Part shown: positions 44,570-54,287 of the stretch, piece after piece
Layout: every line of letters starts with the position of its first letter
How positions within the stretch are numbered: position 1 is the first letter of the stretch
Source of the DNA: Micromonospora eburnea
Lineage (GTDB): Bacteria; Actinomycetota; Actinomycetes; Mycobacteriales; Micromonosporaceae
Length of the DNA: 64,000 nucleotides
Assembly (NCBI RefSeq): GCF_900090225.1
Contig: NZ_FMHY01000002.1
Location: 3,844,001 to 3,908,000 of the forward strand
Direction: 5' to 3'
Translations under genes and position numbers: made by a program
The notes under the pieces: model-generated
The model's input: the letters and a program-made list of their open reading frames with translations, nothing else
The model's database searches: none
What the model was told of the DNA's origin: nothing

Positions 44570-46102
44570 ATGCGGATCGTCGTACCGGAGCGGGCCACGG
44601 GCCGGCTCACCGACGCGTGGCGGGCCTGCGTCGGCACCGGTCGGTTCGAGCTGGGGCTCCGGCGTGACTACCAGGAGTCGCTGGCCCTCGTCCAGCGGGA
44701 CATCGGCTTCCGGCACATCCGCGGGCACGGGCTGTTCAGCGACGGCACCGGCGTCTACCGGCCCTACGAATACCAGGGGTCATGCCGGGTGCGCCACGCG
44801 TTCACGTACGTCGACCAGGTGATCGACGCCTACCTCGCGCTCGGCGTCCGGCCCTTCCTGGAGCTGGGCTTCATGCCCGCCGCTCTCGCCTCCGGTGACC
44901 AGACCGTCTTCTGGTGGCGCGGCAACGTCACCCCGCCGAAGTCCTGGACGGAGTGGGCGGACCTGGTCCGGGCCACCCTGCGCCACTTCGTCGACCGCTA
45001 CGGGCTCGACGAGGTACGCACCTGGCCGATCGAGGTGTGGAACGAGCCCAACCTCACGCATTTCTGGCAGAACGCCGACCAGGACGCCTACCACCGGCTC
45101 TACGAGGTGACCGCGCACGCGGTCAAGGAGGTGGACGCCGCGCTCCAGGTCGGCGGGCCGGCCATCTCCCCCGGCTCGGACGAGTGGCTGATGCCGTTCG
45201 CCGAGTTCGTCACCGCCCGCTCGGTGCCGGTCGACTTCGTCAGCCGGCACGCGTACACCTCCGGGCCCGCCCAGCACGTGCCGTTCGGCACCCACCAGAC
45301 CCTCGTGCCCGCGTCCAGCCTGCTGGACCAGTTCGCCAGCCCGCGACGGCACCTGCGGGGCAGCGCACTGGCGGAGCTGCCGGTGCACATCACCGAATTC
45401 AACTCCTCCTACCGGCCCGACAACCGGGTCCACGACACCGCTTTCAACGCCGCGTACCTCGCCCCGGTGGTGGCCGCCGGCGGCGACCTGGTCGACTCCT
45501 TCTCCTACTGGACCTTCAGCGACATGTTCGAGGAGGAGGGGGTGCCGACCTCGCTGTTCCACGGCGGGTTCGGCCTGCTCACCCACCGCCAGATCAAGAA
45601 GCCCACCTACCACCTGTACGCGTTCATGGCCCGCCTCGGGGACGAGGTCCTCGCCCGCGGCGCCGACCACCTGGTCACCCGGGACGCCACCGGCCGGGTC
45701 GCCGTGCTGGCCTGGGCGCCGGTGGACGCCACCGGGGACACCCCGGGCCAGGAGCGACACACGGTGCGCCTGTCGCTGCCCGTGGGCACGGCCGCGGCGG
45801 GGGCCGCGTTCCTGCTGCGCTCGTCGGTGAACGAGGAGGAGGGCAACGCCTGGACGGCGTGGTGCGAGATGGGCCGTCCCGCCTCCCCCACCGCCGGCCA
45901 ACTGGACAACCTGCGGGAGACCGCCGAGCCGGCCCGGCGGCACGCCCGACTGCCGATCGAGGGCGGCCGGATCGAGCTGGACCTGCACCTGTCCCGGCAC
46001 GAGGTGACCCTGGTCGAGCTGACCGCGGTGGCCGACGAGACCCCGCCGTGGTGGGACGACGACCGGCTGCTCGGGCGTACCCCCGGGGAGCGGGCGGCGT
46101 GA
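44570..46102 (+). CDS. GH39 beta-xylosidase-like glycosidase
   Basis: 510 residues. GH39 marks are IGFRHIRGHGLFSD, the acid/base motif EVWNEPNL, and the nucleophile motif ITEFNSSY, with YWTFSDMFEEEG near the active site. The family includes beta-xylosidases acting on short xylo-oligomers. No signal peptide, so intracellular. ATG 44570 has GGAGGAGAGG upstream. The downstream gene starts in its stop codon (GTGA). Confidence 0.9.
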   Translation: MRIVVPERATGRLTDAWRACVGTGRFELGLRRDYQESLALVQRDIGFRHIRGHGLFSDGTGVYRPYEYQGSCRVRHAFTYVDQVIDAYLALGVRPFLELGFMPAALASGDQTVFWWRGNVTPPKSWTEWADLVRATLRHFVDRYGLDEVRTWPIEVWNEPNLTHFWQNADQDAYHRLYEVTAHAVKEVDAALQVGGPAISPGSDEWLMPFAEFVTARSVPVDFVSRHAYTSGPAQHVPFGTHQTLVPASSLLDQFASPRRHLRGSALAELPVHITEFNSSYRPDNRVHDTAFNAAYLAPVVAAGGDLVDSFSYWTFSDMFEEEGVPTSLFHGGFGLLTHRQIKKPTYHLYAFMARLGDEVLARGADHLVTRDATGRVAVLAWAPVDATGDTPGQERHTVRLSLPVGTAAAGAAFLLRSSVNEEEGNAWTAWCEMGRPASPTAGQLDNLRETAEPARRHARLPIEGGRIELDLHLSRHEVTLVELTAVADETPPWWDDDRLLGRTPGERAA

Positions 46103-46788
46103 GCGACGTCCTCGGCGCGCGGCGCCAGTTCGGCGACGGGCCGCTGTCCCGCGCCGCTTCGCGGATCTACACCGTGCTGGTGGTCGAGGTGCTGTTCCTG
46201 GTCACCACCGCGCCGGGCCTGGTCGCGCTCATGCTGCTGGAGCGGGACGTCAGCAACCTCCCGCTGGTCGCGGCCTGCGCGCTGCCGCTCGGCCCGGCCG
46301 TGGGCGCCGCCCTGTACGCGCTGCACCACCAGCGCCCCGACCTGACGGAGCTGCACCCCGCGCGCGCCTTCTGGCGCGGCTACCGGTCCAACCTCACCGA
46401 CGTCCTGCGGATCTGGGTCCCGCTGTTGCTGTGGCTGGCCGTCATCGCGGTGAACCTCACCCACCTGCCGGCCGCGGGCGTCCCCGGCTGGTGGGCGGTG
46501 CCCCTCGTGCTGGTCGGGGCCGGCGTGACCCTGATCGGTGTCAACGCGCTGGTGATCGCCTCGCTGTTCGCCTTCCGGTTCCGGGACGTGCTGCGGCTGG
46601 CCCGGTACTTCCTCGTCCGCACCCCCTCGGTCACCCTCGGCAACGCCGGCCTGCTGGTCGCGGTCGCCGCCCTGACCGTGCTCACCTCGGAGGCGGTGGT
46701 CGCGTTGTTGGGCGCGGTGCTGGTGCTGGCCCTGCTGACCGCCAGCCGCCCGATGATCATCGGCATCCGCAAGGACTTCACCGCGTGA
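46099..46788 (+). CDS. DUF624 (YesL-like) membrane protein
   Basis: 229 residues with about five hydrophobic segments. ATAPGLVALML-like first helix, ALYALHHQ, and FRDVLRLARYFLVRTPSVTLGN fit the DUF624 family often found in LplABC-type sugar operons, where it may assist the importer. Role unknown. The GTG start at 46099 and the stop at 46788 both overlap neighbours by GTGA, so it is tightly coupled to GH39 and GH42. Confidence 0.82.
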   Translation: MSDVLGARRQFGDGPLSRAASRIYTVLVVEVLFLVTTAPGLVALMLLERDVSNLPLVAACALPLGPAVGAALYALHHQRPDLTELHPARAFWRGYRSNLTDVLRIWVPLLLWLAVIAVNLTHLPAAGVPGWWAVPLVLVGAGVTLIGVNALVIASLFAFRFRDVLRLARYFLVRTPSVTLGNAGLLVAVAALTVLTSEAVVALLGAVLVLALLTASRPMIIGIRKDFTA

Positions 46789-48824
46789 GCGAGCGTCTGC
46801 CGGTCACGGACAAGGTGCCCTTCGGGGGCGACTACAACCCCGAGCAGTGGCCCGTACCGGTGTGGAACCAGGACTACCAGCTCTTCGATCTCGCCCGGAT
46901 CGACACCGTCACCCTCGGCGTCTTCGACTGGGCGCTGACCCAGCCGGCCCCGGACGTCTACGACTTCTCACTGCTGGACCGGATCGTCGAGCGGGCCACC
47001 ACCGAGGGCCGCCGGATCTGCCTGGCGACCGGTACGGCGGCCCACCCGCCGTGGCTGGCCCGCCGCCACCCGGAGGTGACCCGGGTCGACTTCGAGGGCC
47101 GCCGGCACCGGTACGGGCAGCGGCACAACTCCTGCCCCAGTTCCCCGGTCTTCCGCCGGCTCTCCACCGAGCTGGCCCGCCGCGTCGCCGCCCGGTACGC
47201 GGCCAACCCGTCGATCGTGGCATGGCACGTCGGCAACGAGTACGGCGGCACCTGCTACTGCGAGCTGTGCGCCGCCGGCTTCCGGGACTGGCTGCGCCGT
47301 CGCTACGGCAGCCTGGACGCGCTGAACGCGGCCTGGTACACCACCTTCTGGTCGCACACCTTCACCGACTGGGACCAGATCGAGCCGCCGTCGGCCCTGA
47401 CCGAACACTGGCGCGGCCCCGAGCACACCGCCTTCCAGGGCATCACCCTCGACTACCTTCGCTTCTCGTCCGACGCGATGCTGGCCAACTTCCTGGACGA
47501 GAAGGCGGCGATCCGCGAGTCCAGCCCGGACGTGCCGGTGACGACCAACTTCATGGGCATGTACCGTCCGATCGACTACCATCGCTGGGCTCCCCACCTC
47601 GACTTCGCCTCGTGGGACAACTACCCCCCGGACGACAGCTCCCCGTCATGGATGGCGCTGAGCCACGACCTGATGCGGGGCCTCAAGGACGGCCAGCCGT
47701 TCTGGTTGATGGAGCAGACCCCGAGCCACACCGCGTGCCGGGACGTCAACCCGCTGAAACGGCCCGGGGTGATGCGGTTGTGGAGCTGGCAGGCGGTGGC
47801 GCACGGCGCCGACGCGGTGCTGTTCTTCCAGCTGCGGGCGTCCCGTGGGGCCAGCGAGAAATACCACGGCGCGGTCATCGGCCACGCCGGCCGGGCCGAC
47901 ACCCGGGTCTTCCGGGAGGTCGCGCAGCTCGGCGCGGAGTTCGACCGGCTCGGCGCGGCGACGCTGGGCGCGCGGACCCCGGCGCGGGTGGCGTTGCTGT
48001 TCGACTGGGACAGCTGGTGGGCGCTGGAGATCTCCGACGGCCCGTCCCGCCTGGTCCGCTACCAGCAGGTCGTCCTGGCCTACCACCGGGCGCTCTGGGA
48101 CGCGGGGGTCGACGTCGACGTCGTCGCGGTGACCGCGGACCTGTCCCGCTACGACGTGGTCGTCGCGCCGGCGCTGCACATGCTCAAGGGTGACCTGCCG
48201 GGCCGGCTGGCGGAGGTGACCGCCCGGGGCGGGTCGGTGGTGGCCACCTTCCTCTCCGGGCGGGTGGACGAGAACGACAACGCCTTCCTGATGGACGTAC
48301 CCGGCCCGCTCGGAGAGCTGATGGGCGTACGCGTCGACGAGTGGGACGCCCGCGGACCGGAGTTCGTCAACCCGGTGCTGCTGCGGGCGGGCACCGACCA
48401 GGTCGAGGTGGCCTCCCGGCTGGTGTTCGAGTTGGTGATCCCCCAGGGCGCGGAGGTGGTCGGCACGTACCAGGCCGACTTCTACGCCGGCACCCCCGCC
48501 GTCACCCGCAACCGGGCCGGTGACGGCGACGCCTGGTACGTGGCGGCCGGGCTGGATCAGCCGGGAGTCTCCTGGGTGATGCGGCAGGTCCTCGACCGGC
48601 ATCACCTGACCGGCCCCTACGCGGACGTGCCGGACCTGGAGACGGCCGTCCGGGTCGCGCCCGACGGGGTACGACTGCGCTTCCTGCTCAACCACCGCGC
48701 GGAGCCCGTCGAGGTTACCGCGTGCGCCGGCGGGGTCGACCTGCTGACCGGCGACCGGGTCGAGGGCGGCCAACCGGTCCGGCTCGACCCGCGGGGGGTC
48801 ATGGTCGTACGCGAGGACGGCTGA
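46785..48824 (+). CDS. GH42 beta-galactosidase / alpha-L-arabinopyranosidase family
   Basis: 679 residues, normal GH42 length. It has FGGDYNPEQWP at the N-terminus, acid/base Glu in HVGNEYGG, a Cys-containing metal-site segment CYCELC, nucleophile Glu in LMEQTPS, then the trimerisation and C-terminal beta domains. It likely removes terminal galactose or arabinopyranose from imported hemicellulose fragments; the exact sugar is uncertain. No signal peptide. The GTG start at 46785 overlaps the DUF624 stop. Confidence 0.92.
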   Translation: MSERLPVTDKVPFGGDYNPEQWPVPVWNQDYQLFDLARIDTVTLGVFDWALTQPAPDVYDFSLLDRIVERATTEGRRICLATGTAAHPPWLARRHPEVTRVDFEGRRHRYGQRHNSCPSSPVFRRLSTELARRVAARYAANPSIVAWHVGNEYGGTCYCELCAAGFRDWLRRRYGSLDALNAAWYTTFWSHTFTDWDQIEPPSALTEHWRGPEHTAFQGITLDYLRFSSDAMLANFLDEKAAIRESSPDVPVTTNFMGMYRPIDYHRWAPHLDFASWDNYPPDDSSPSWMALSHDLMRGLKDGQPFWLMEQTPSHTACRDVNPLKRPGVMRLWSWQAVAHGADAVLFFQLRASRGASEKYHGAVIGHAGRADTRVFREVAQLGAEFDRLGAATLGARTPARVALLFDWDSWWALEISDGPSRLVRYQQVVLAYHRALWDAGVDVDVVAVTADLSRYDVVVAPALHMLKGDLPGRLAEVTARGGSVVATFLSGRVDENDNAFLMDVPGPLGELMGVRVDEWDARGPEFVNPVLLRAGTDQVEVASRLVFELVIPQGAEVVGTYQADFYAGTPAVTRNRAGDGDAWYVAAGLDQPGVSWVMRQVLDRHHLTGPYADVPDLETAVRVAPDGVRLRFLLNHRAEPVEVTACAGGVDLLTGDRVEGGQPVRLDPRGVMVVREDG

Positions 48825-48831
48825 GGTCCGA

Positions 48832-51000
48832 ATGATCGACGCACTCGACCCGGGAGGCCCCGTGAACAGCGTACCGCCGAACGACGTCCATGCCGCCTGG
48901 CTGCCGCCGGAGGCGTTCCGGGCCCTCGGTTCGCGCCGTAGTCTGGTCTGCGGCGAGGGCACGCTCGTCGACACGGTGCGCGACGAGATCGCCCGTGCCT
49001 GCGTCCGGTACGGCGGCAGCACGGACCGGCCGCACCCCCGGCCGGACAGGCGGCCGGCCGACGACCGGTCAGCCGCCGGCACGGCGTACGACCTGGTGCT
49101 CGCGCTGGTCCCGGCCGGTCTCCTGCCGATCGCCGCGGCGGCGGTGGACGTCGTGTACCGACGGCGGTACGGGGCGGGCACGCTCGGCGAGGAGGGTTTC
49201 CTGCTGGCCCGGCACACCGAGGTCACGGTGGTGCTGGCCGAGGCGCCCGCCGGGCTGCTGTACGGCCTGTTCCACCTGGTCCGGCTCGGCGAGTCGGCGT
49301 TCGGGCTCACCCGCCCGATGGAGCTGCACCGCCCGGCGATGCGGCTGCGCATGCTCAACCACTGGGACAACATCGACGTGCACCCGGTGATGGGGCAGGT
49401 CGAGCGCGGCTACGCGGGCGGATCGATCTTCTGGCAGGACGGGGCGCGGCGGGAGGACCTGACCCGGGTCGGGGCCTATGGACGGCTGCTGGCGGCCTGT
49501 GGCGTCAACGCGGTCTCGGTGAACAACGTGAACGTCCACGCCACCGAGGCACGGCTGCTGACCGACCGGCTCGGCGACGTCGCCGCGATCGCGGACGTCC
49601 TGCGGCCGTACGGGATCCGGGTGCACCTGTCGGTCAGCTTCGCCGCGCCGGTCATGCTCGGCGGCCTGTCGAGCGCGGACCCGCTGGACGAGGCGGTACG
49701 GGAGTGGTGGGCCGACGCCACCAAGCGGGTGTACGAGAGCGTCCCCGACTTCGGCGGCTACGTGGTGAAGGCGGATTCCGAAGGGCAGCCGGGCCCGTTC
49801 GGGTACGGGCGCAGCCATGCCGACGGCGCGAACGTCCTCGCCGACGCGCTGTCCCCGTACGGGGGTGTGGTGCACTGGCGCGCCTTCGTCTACAACCACC
49901 GGCAGGACTGGCGCGACCGGTCGACCGACCGGGCCCGCGCCGCCCACGACCACTTCGTACCCTTGGACGGCCAGTTCCGGGACAACGTGATCCTGCAGGT
50001 CAAGCACGGCCCGATGGACTTCCAGACGCGGGAGCCGGTCTCCCCGGTAATCGCGGGCATGCCCGGCACCCGGCTGGCGGTGGAGTTGCAGGTGACCCAG
50101 GAGTACACCGGGCAGCAGCGCCACATCTGCTACCTGGCCCCCTGGTGGAGCGAGGTGCTCGGGTTCGGGCCGTGGGGCGACGACGGCCCGACGGTCGCCG
50201 CCGTCGCGGCCGGCGCCTCGGTGGGCGACGCGGCGGAGCGCGGCGCAGCCGGGGATGGTGGCGGACTGGTCGCGGTCTCGAACGTGGGCGACGATCCGTT
50301 CTGGACCGGGCACCCGCTGGCGCAGGCGAACCTGTACGCGTTCGGCCGGCTGGCCTGGGACCCGCGGCTGGCCCCGACGGCGGTGCTCGACGAGTGGATC
50401 GAGCTCACCTTCGCGGCGTCGGCGCCCAACGGCCTCGGGCTGGTGCGCCGGGTGCTGCGGGCGATCATGGACGACTCCTGGCGGACCTACGAGCGGTACA
50501 CCGCGCCGCTGGGCGTCGGATTCATGGTCCACCCCGGCGATCACTACGGGCCCGACGTGGACGGGTACGAGTACAGCCGGTGGGGCACGTACCACTTCGC
50601 CGACCGGGACGGGGTGGGTGTCGACCGGACCCGGGCGTCGGGCACCGCGTTCACCGGCCAGTTCCCGCCGCCCTGGCGGGACGTGTACGAGTCGGTCGAG
50701 TCGTGCCCGGACGAGTTGCTGCTGTTCTTTCACCACGTGCCGTACGGGCACGTGCTGCACAGCGGGTCGACCGTGATCCAGCACATCTACGACACCCACT
50801 TCGCCGGGGTGGAGCAGGTGGTGGCGATGCGACAGCAGTGGGAGCGGCTCGCCGGTGTGATCGACCCGGGGGTTCACGCCCGGGTGCGGGAGCGCCTCGA
50901 CGAGCAGGTACGGTGCGCCACGGAGTGGCGGGACCAGATCAACACGTACTTCTTCCGCAAGTCGGGAGTGCCGGACGCGCACGGCCGCCGGATTCACTGA
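48832..51000 (+). CDS. GH67 alpha-glucuronidase
   Basis: 722 residues, the usual family size. Recognisable GH67 segments include LRMLNHWDNIDVHPVMGQVERGYAG, GGYVVKADSEGQPGP, VHWRAFVYNH, LQVKHGPMDFQ, ELQVTQEYTGQ and VGFMVHPGDHYGP. It releases (methyl)glucuronic acid from the non-reducing end of aldouronates, which explains the adjacent LplB/YtcP/LplA importer. No signal peptide, so intracellular. Starts at ATG 48832 (GAGG upstream) and GTG 48862 (GGGAGG upstream) are both plausible; the first is given. Last gene of the operon, followed by a bidirectional terminator. Confidence 0.95.
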   Translation: MIDALDPGGPVNSVPPNDVHAAWLPPEAFRALGSRRSLVCGEGTLVDTVRDEIARACVRYGGSTDRPHPRPDRRPADDRSAAGTAYDLVLALVPAGLLPIAAAAVDVVYRRRYGAGTLGEEGFLLARHTEVTVVLAEAPAGLLYGLFHLVRLGESAFGLTRPMELHRPAMRLRMLNHWDNIDVHPVMGQVERGYAGGSIFWQDGARREDLTRVGAYGRLLAACGVNAVSVNNVNVHATEARLLTDRLGDVAAIADVLRPYGIRVHLSVSFAAPVMLGGLSSADPLDEAVREWWADATKRVYESVPDFGGYVVKADSEGQPGPFGYGRSHADGANVLADALSPYGGVVHWRAFVYNHRQDWRDRSTDRARAAHDHFVPLDGQFRDNVILQVKHGPMDFQTREPVSPVIAGMPGTRLAVELQVTQEYTGQQRHICYLAPWWSEVLGFGPWGDDGPTVAAVAAGASVGDAAERGAAGDGGGLVAVSNVGDDPFWTGHPLAQANLYAFGRLAWDPRLAPTAVLDEWIELTFAASAPNGLGLVRRVLRAIMDDSWRTYERYTAPLGVGFMVHPGDHYGPDVDGYEYSRWGTYHFADRDGVGVDRTRASGTAFTGQFPPPWRDVYESVESCPDELLLFFHHVPYGHVLHSGSTVIQHIYDTHFAGVEQVVAMRQQWERLAGVIDPGVHARVRERLDEQVRCATEWRDQINTYFFRKSGVPDAHGRRIH

Positions 51001-51021
51001 GCCGGCTTCGCGACCTGACGG

Positions 51022-51064
51022 AAAGGTCCGCCGCCCGTCCTCTGGGGACGGCCGGCGGACCTTT
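51022..51064. terminator. bidirectional terminator between convergent operons
   Basis: Arms AAAGGTCCGCCG (51022-51033) and CGGCGGACCTTT (51053-51064), with an inner CCGTCC/GGACGG stem. Both strands end in a short T/A run. It separates GH67 (+) from GH3 (-). Confidence 0.85.
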
Positions 51065-51077
51065 CTCGGTCTTACGC

Positions 51078-53384
51078 TCAGCTGATCGCGGAGGTCGTCC
51101 AGCGCGCGGAGGCGTTGGTGACCGGCACGGTGTCACCGACCAGCGTGGTCGACGCCTGGGTGTCCCGCTCCGTGCTCGTACCGACCCAGAGCTCGACGTC
51201 ACCGGGCTCCACGACCCGGGTGAGCGTGCGGTCGGAGAAGGCCAGGCGGGTGGTGGGCACCGTCAGCTCGACGGTGACGGACTGGCCCGGCTCCAGGTGG
51301 ACCCGCCGGTATCCGAGCAACTGCGCCACCGGTCGGGTCACCGAGGCCACCAGGTCCCGGCCGTAGAGCTGGACCACGTCGTCGCCGGCGACCGCGCCGG
51401 TGTTCGTCACGCGTACGGTCACCGGCAGCGCCCCGTCGGTCGGCACCGTGGCGGGCACGGTCAGGTCGGCGTGCTCGAACGTGGTGTAGGACAGGCCGTG
51501 ACCGAACGGCGCCGCGGGCGTCGCCGGCAGGTTGGTCACCTCGCTTCCCTCACCGAGCGTGGGATGCAGGTACGAGTACGGCTGCGCCCCCGCGGAAGCG
51601 GGCATGCTGATCGGCAGCTTGCCCGACGGGTTGACCCGCCCGGAGAGCACGCCCGCGATCGCCCCGGCGCCCTCCTCCCCGGGGAAGAACGCCTGCACCA
51701 CGGCCGCGCACCGCGCCAGCGCCCAGTCGACCGCGTACGGCCGGCCGGTGAGCAGCACGAGGACGACCGGCGTACCCGTCGCCAGTACCGCCTCGACGAG
51801 TTCGCGCTGGACCCCGGGCAGTTCCAGGTCGTCGCGGTCGCAGCCCTCGCCGACCGTGCCGCGCCCGAAGAGGCCGGCGTGGTCGCCGACGACCAGTACG
51901 GCGACCTCGGCGGCGGATGCGGTGGCGACGGCCTCGTCGAAGCCGGACCGGTCGGCGCTGTCCACGTCGCAGCCACGCGCCCAGGTGACGTGATCGGCAC
52001 CGAACTCGGCGCGCGTAGCGTCGAGAACCGTCGGCACCTCGATCCCGGTCTCCACATCGGGGTGTTGGACGAGCACGTGGTTGAGGAAGGAGTAGCACCC
52101 GAAGAGTGCGCCCTGCCGGTCGGCGTTCGGGCCGATGACCGCCACCCGCCGGCCGGCGGGCAGCGGAAGCACGTCCCGGTTGGAGACCAGGACGATCGAC
52201 TTCTCCGCGAGGCGGCGGGCGATCGCCCGGTGCTCGGGCGAGTCGAGGTCGACCGCCTGGGGCGGCTCGTCGGTGAAGGTGGCGTCGAGCAGCCCGAGCT
52301 CCAGCTTCTGGCGCAGGACCCGCAGCACGGCCCGGTCGATGAGCGCCTCGTCGAGCTTGCCGGACCGCACCGACTCCCGCAGGGTCAGGTAGGCGTCGCC
52401 GGTCGGCAGCTCGATGTCGACACCGGCGGTCAACGCCTGTACGGCCGCCTCCGCGTGGTCGCCCGCCACATGGTGCAGCAGGTTCAGGAACGCCACCCCG
52501 AAGTAGTCGGCGACCACGGTGCCGTCGAAACCCCACCGATCCCGCAGCACGCCGGTCAGCATCGTGGGATCGGCGGCGACGGGCACGCCGTCGATCTCGG
52601 CGTAGGAGTGCATGATGGAGCGCACGTTGCCGTCGAGGATCGCCATCTCGAACGGGAGGAACAGCACGTCGGCGAGTTCCCGCGGGCCGGCGTGCACCGG
52701 GGCGAAGTTACGCCCGGCGCGTGAGGCGGAGTAGCCGGCGAAGTGCTTCAGCGTGGCGTGCACCCCCTGGGACTGCAGGCCACGCACGTACGACGTGCCA
52801 ACCGTCCCGACCAGGTAGGGGTCCTCGGAGATGCACTCGTCGACCCGACCCCAGCGCGGGTCACGGATCACGTCGAGCACCGGGGCGAGCCCCTGGTGGA
52901 TGCCCAGCTCCCGCATCGACGCCCCGATCGCCGCGCCCATCTCGGCGACGAGTTCGGGATCGAACGCGGCGCCCCAGGCCAGCGGGGTGGGGAAGGTGGC
53001 CGCCTTCCACGCCGAGAGCCCGGTCAGGCACTCCTCGTGGACGATCGCGGGTATGCCGAGCCTGGTGCCCGTCACCAGGTCCGACTGGAACTTCCACAGC
53101 CACGACGCGCGCGCCGTGGCCTCGACGGGACGCGTGCCGTAGGCCCGGGTGAGGTGCCCGAGCCCGTGCCGGGAGAATTCCTCGAGCTTGGCGCTGTCGC
53201 CGAACTCGCCCTGCAGGGGCGCGACGGCCTCACCGTCCTCCTTCTCCCAGAATCCGACGAGCTGCGCGACCTTTTCCTCGATCGTCATCCGGGCGAGCAG
53301 CTCACGTACGCGAGCCTCGCCGTCCTGCCCGCCCGGCCGGTCGTGGTCCGGACCCGCCTGGGCCGGACCGTGGACCTCAGTCAT
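51078..53384 (-). CDS. GH3 beta-xylosidase/beta-glucosidase (BxlA-like)
   Basis: 768 residues: GH3 N-terminal barrel (MTIEEKVAQLVGFW, HEECLTGL, DPRWGRVDECISEDP, KHFAGYSA), nucleophile Asp in VVADYFGV, GH3 C-terminal domain (VAVIGPNAD), and a C-terminal fibronectin-III-like domain (YTTFEHADL). Last gene of the operon binding protein-permease-permease-GH3, the plan of the Streptomyces bxlEFGA xylobiose operon, so beta-xylosidase is likelier than beta-glucosidase. ATG 53384 has AAAGGAAAGG upstream; the longer open frame to 53597 was not used. No signal peptide. Confidence 0.9.
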   Translation of the reverse strand: MTEVHGPAQAGPDHDRPGGQDGEARVRELLARMTIEEKVAQLVGFWEKEDGEAVAPLQGEFGDSAKLEEFSRHGLGHLTRAYGTRPVEATARASWLWKFQSDLVTGTRLGIPAIVHEECLTGLSAWKAATFPTPLAWGAAFDPELVAEMGAAIGASMRELGIHQGLAPVLDVIRDPRWGRVDECISEDPYLVGTVGTSYVRGLQSQGVHATLKHFAGYSASRAGRNFAPVHAGPRELADVLFLPFEMAILDGNVRSIMHSYAEIDGVPVAADPTMLTGVLRDRWGFDGTVVADYFGVAFLNLLHHVAGDHAEAAVQALTAGVDIELPTGDAYLTLRESVRSGKLDEALIDRAVLRVLRQKLELGLLDATFTDEPPQAVDLDSPEHRAIARRLAEKSIVLVSNRDVLPLPAGRRVAVIGPNADRQGALFGCYSFLNHVLVQHPDVETGIEVPTVLDATRAEFGADHVTWARGCDVDSADRSGFDEAVATASAAEVAVLVVGDHAGLFGRGTVGEGCDRDDLELPGVQRELVEAVLATGTPVVLVLLTGRPYAVDWALARCAAVVQAFFPGEEGAGAIAGVLSGRVNPSGKLPISMPASAGAQPYSYLHPTLGEGSEVTNLPATPAAPFGHGLSYTTFEHADLTVPATVPTDGALPVTVRVTNTGAVAGDDVVQLYGRDLVASVTRPVAQLLGYRRVHLEPGQSVTVELTVPTTRLAFSDRTLTRVVEPGDVELWVGTSTERDTQASTTLVGDTVPVTNASARWTTSAIS

Positions 53385-53424
53385 GCTGTGCCTTTCCTTT
53401 GGGTTGTACTGGTGCTGCTGTCGC

Positions 53425-54285
53425 TCAGCCCTTGACCGCGCCCTGCAGGCCACCGACGATCTGCTTCTCCGCGAGCGTGAAGAAGAGCAGTGCCGGCAGC
53501 ATCGCCAGCGACGTGAAGGCCAGGACGCCCGCGGTGTCGGTGGAGAACTGGCTCGAGAAGTTCTGCACCCCGAGTGGCAGGGTGTGCAGGCTGACATCGC
53601 CGAGGACGAGCAGGGGCAGGAGGAACGCGTTCCAGCTTGCCACGAACGCGAGCACGCCGACGGTGACGAGCGCGGGTCGCGAGAGCGGCAGCGCGATGCG
53701 CCAGAGGAAGCCGAGCCGGCTCGCGCCGTCGATCGCGGCGGCGTCCTCCAACTCCCGGGGGATGGCGGACAGGAAGGGCCGCAGGATCACGATCGTCAGC
53801 GGCAGCTGGAAGGCGACCTGCGGGAGGATCACCGCGTAGTAGGAGTTGATCAGGCTCAGGTCCCGCAGCATCAGGTAGAGCGGCAGGATCGCCGCCCCGG
53901 CCGGGAAGAGAAGGCCGAGCGTGAAGAAGGTGTAGAGCCCCTCCCGCCCCCGGAACGTGTACCGGGCCAGCACGAATGCGGCGGCCATGCCGAGCACCAC
54001 GACGCCGAGCGTGGTGCCGAGGGCGATCACCCCGCTGTTGAGCGCCTGCTGCCAGAATTTGCTCTGCGTCAGCACCCGGGTGTAGTTGTCGAAGACCCAC
54101 GGGTCGGGCAGGCCGGCCGGGTCGGCGACGATCTGCGGGGTGGTGCGGAAACCGCCGACGATCACGTAGAGGATCGGGGTGATCGACACCGCCGCGACCG
54201 CGAGCGCCAGCGCGTACGTGAGCGGCGTGCCCCACGACACCGGCCGGCGCTCGGCGGACGAGGAATGAACGGGGTTCGTGGCCAC
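53425..54285 (-). CDS. ABC sugar permease, MalG-type (BxlG-like)
   Basis: 286 residues and about six membrane segments. EAA loop: LEDAAAIDGASRLGFLWRIALPLS. The C-terminus EKQIVGGLQGAVKG is typical of CUT1 permeases. The GTG start at 54285 lies 2 bp after the upstream permease stop; a longer open frame overlaps that gene and was rejected. The partner ATPase is not encoded here. Confidence 0.92.
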   Translation of the reverse strand: MATNPVHSSSAERRPVSWGTPLTYALALAVAAVSITPILYVIVGGFRTTPQIVADPAGLPDPWVFDNYTRVLTQSKFWQQALNSGVIALGTTLGVVVLGMAAAFVLARYTFRGREGLYTFFTLGLLFPAGAAILPLYLMLRDLSLINSYYAVILPQVAFQLPLTIVILRPFLSAIPRELEDAAAIDGASRLGFLWRIALPLSRPALVTVGVLAFVASWNAFLLPLLVLGDVSLHTLPLGVQNFSSQFSTDTAGVLAFTSLAMLPALLFFTLAEKQIVGGLQGAVKG

Positions 54286-54287
54286 AG

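Noticed and set aside
51022..51064. Operator for the GH3 operon
   Set aside because: It lies between two converging 3' ends, with long arms and short T/A runs, so a bidirectional terminator is the simpler reading.
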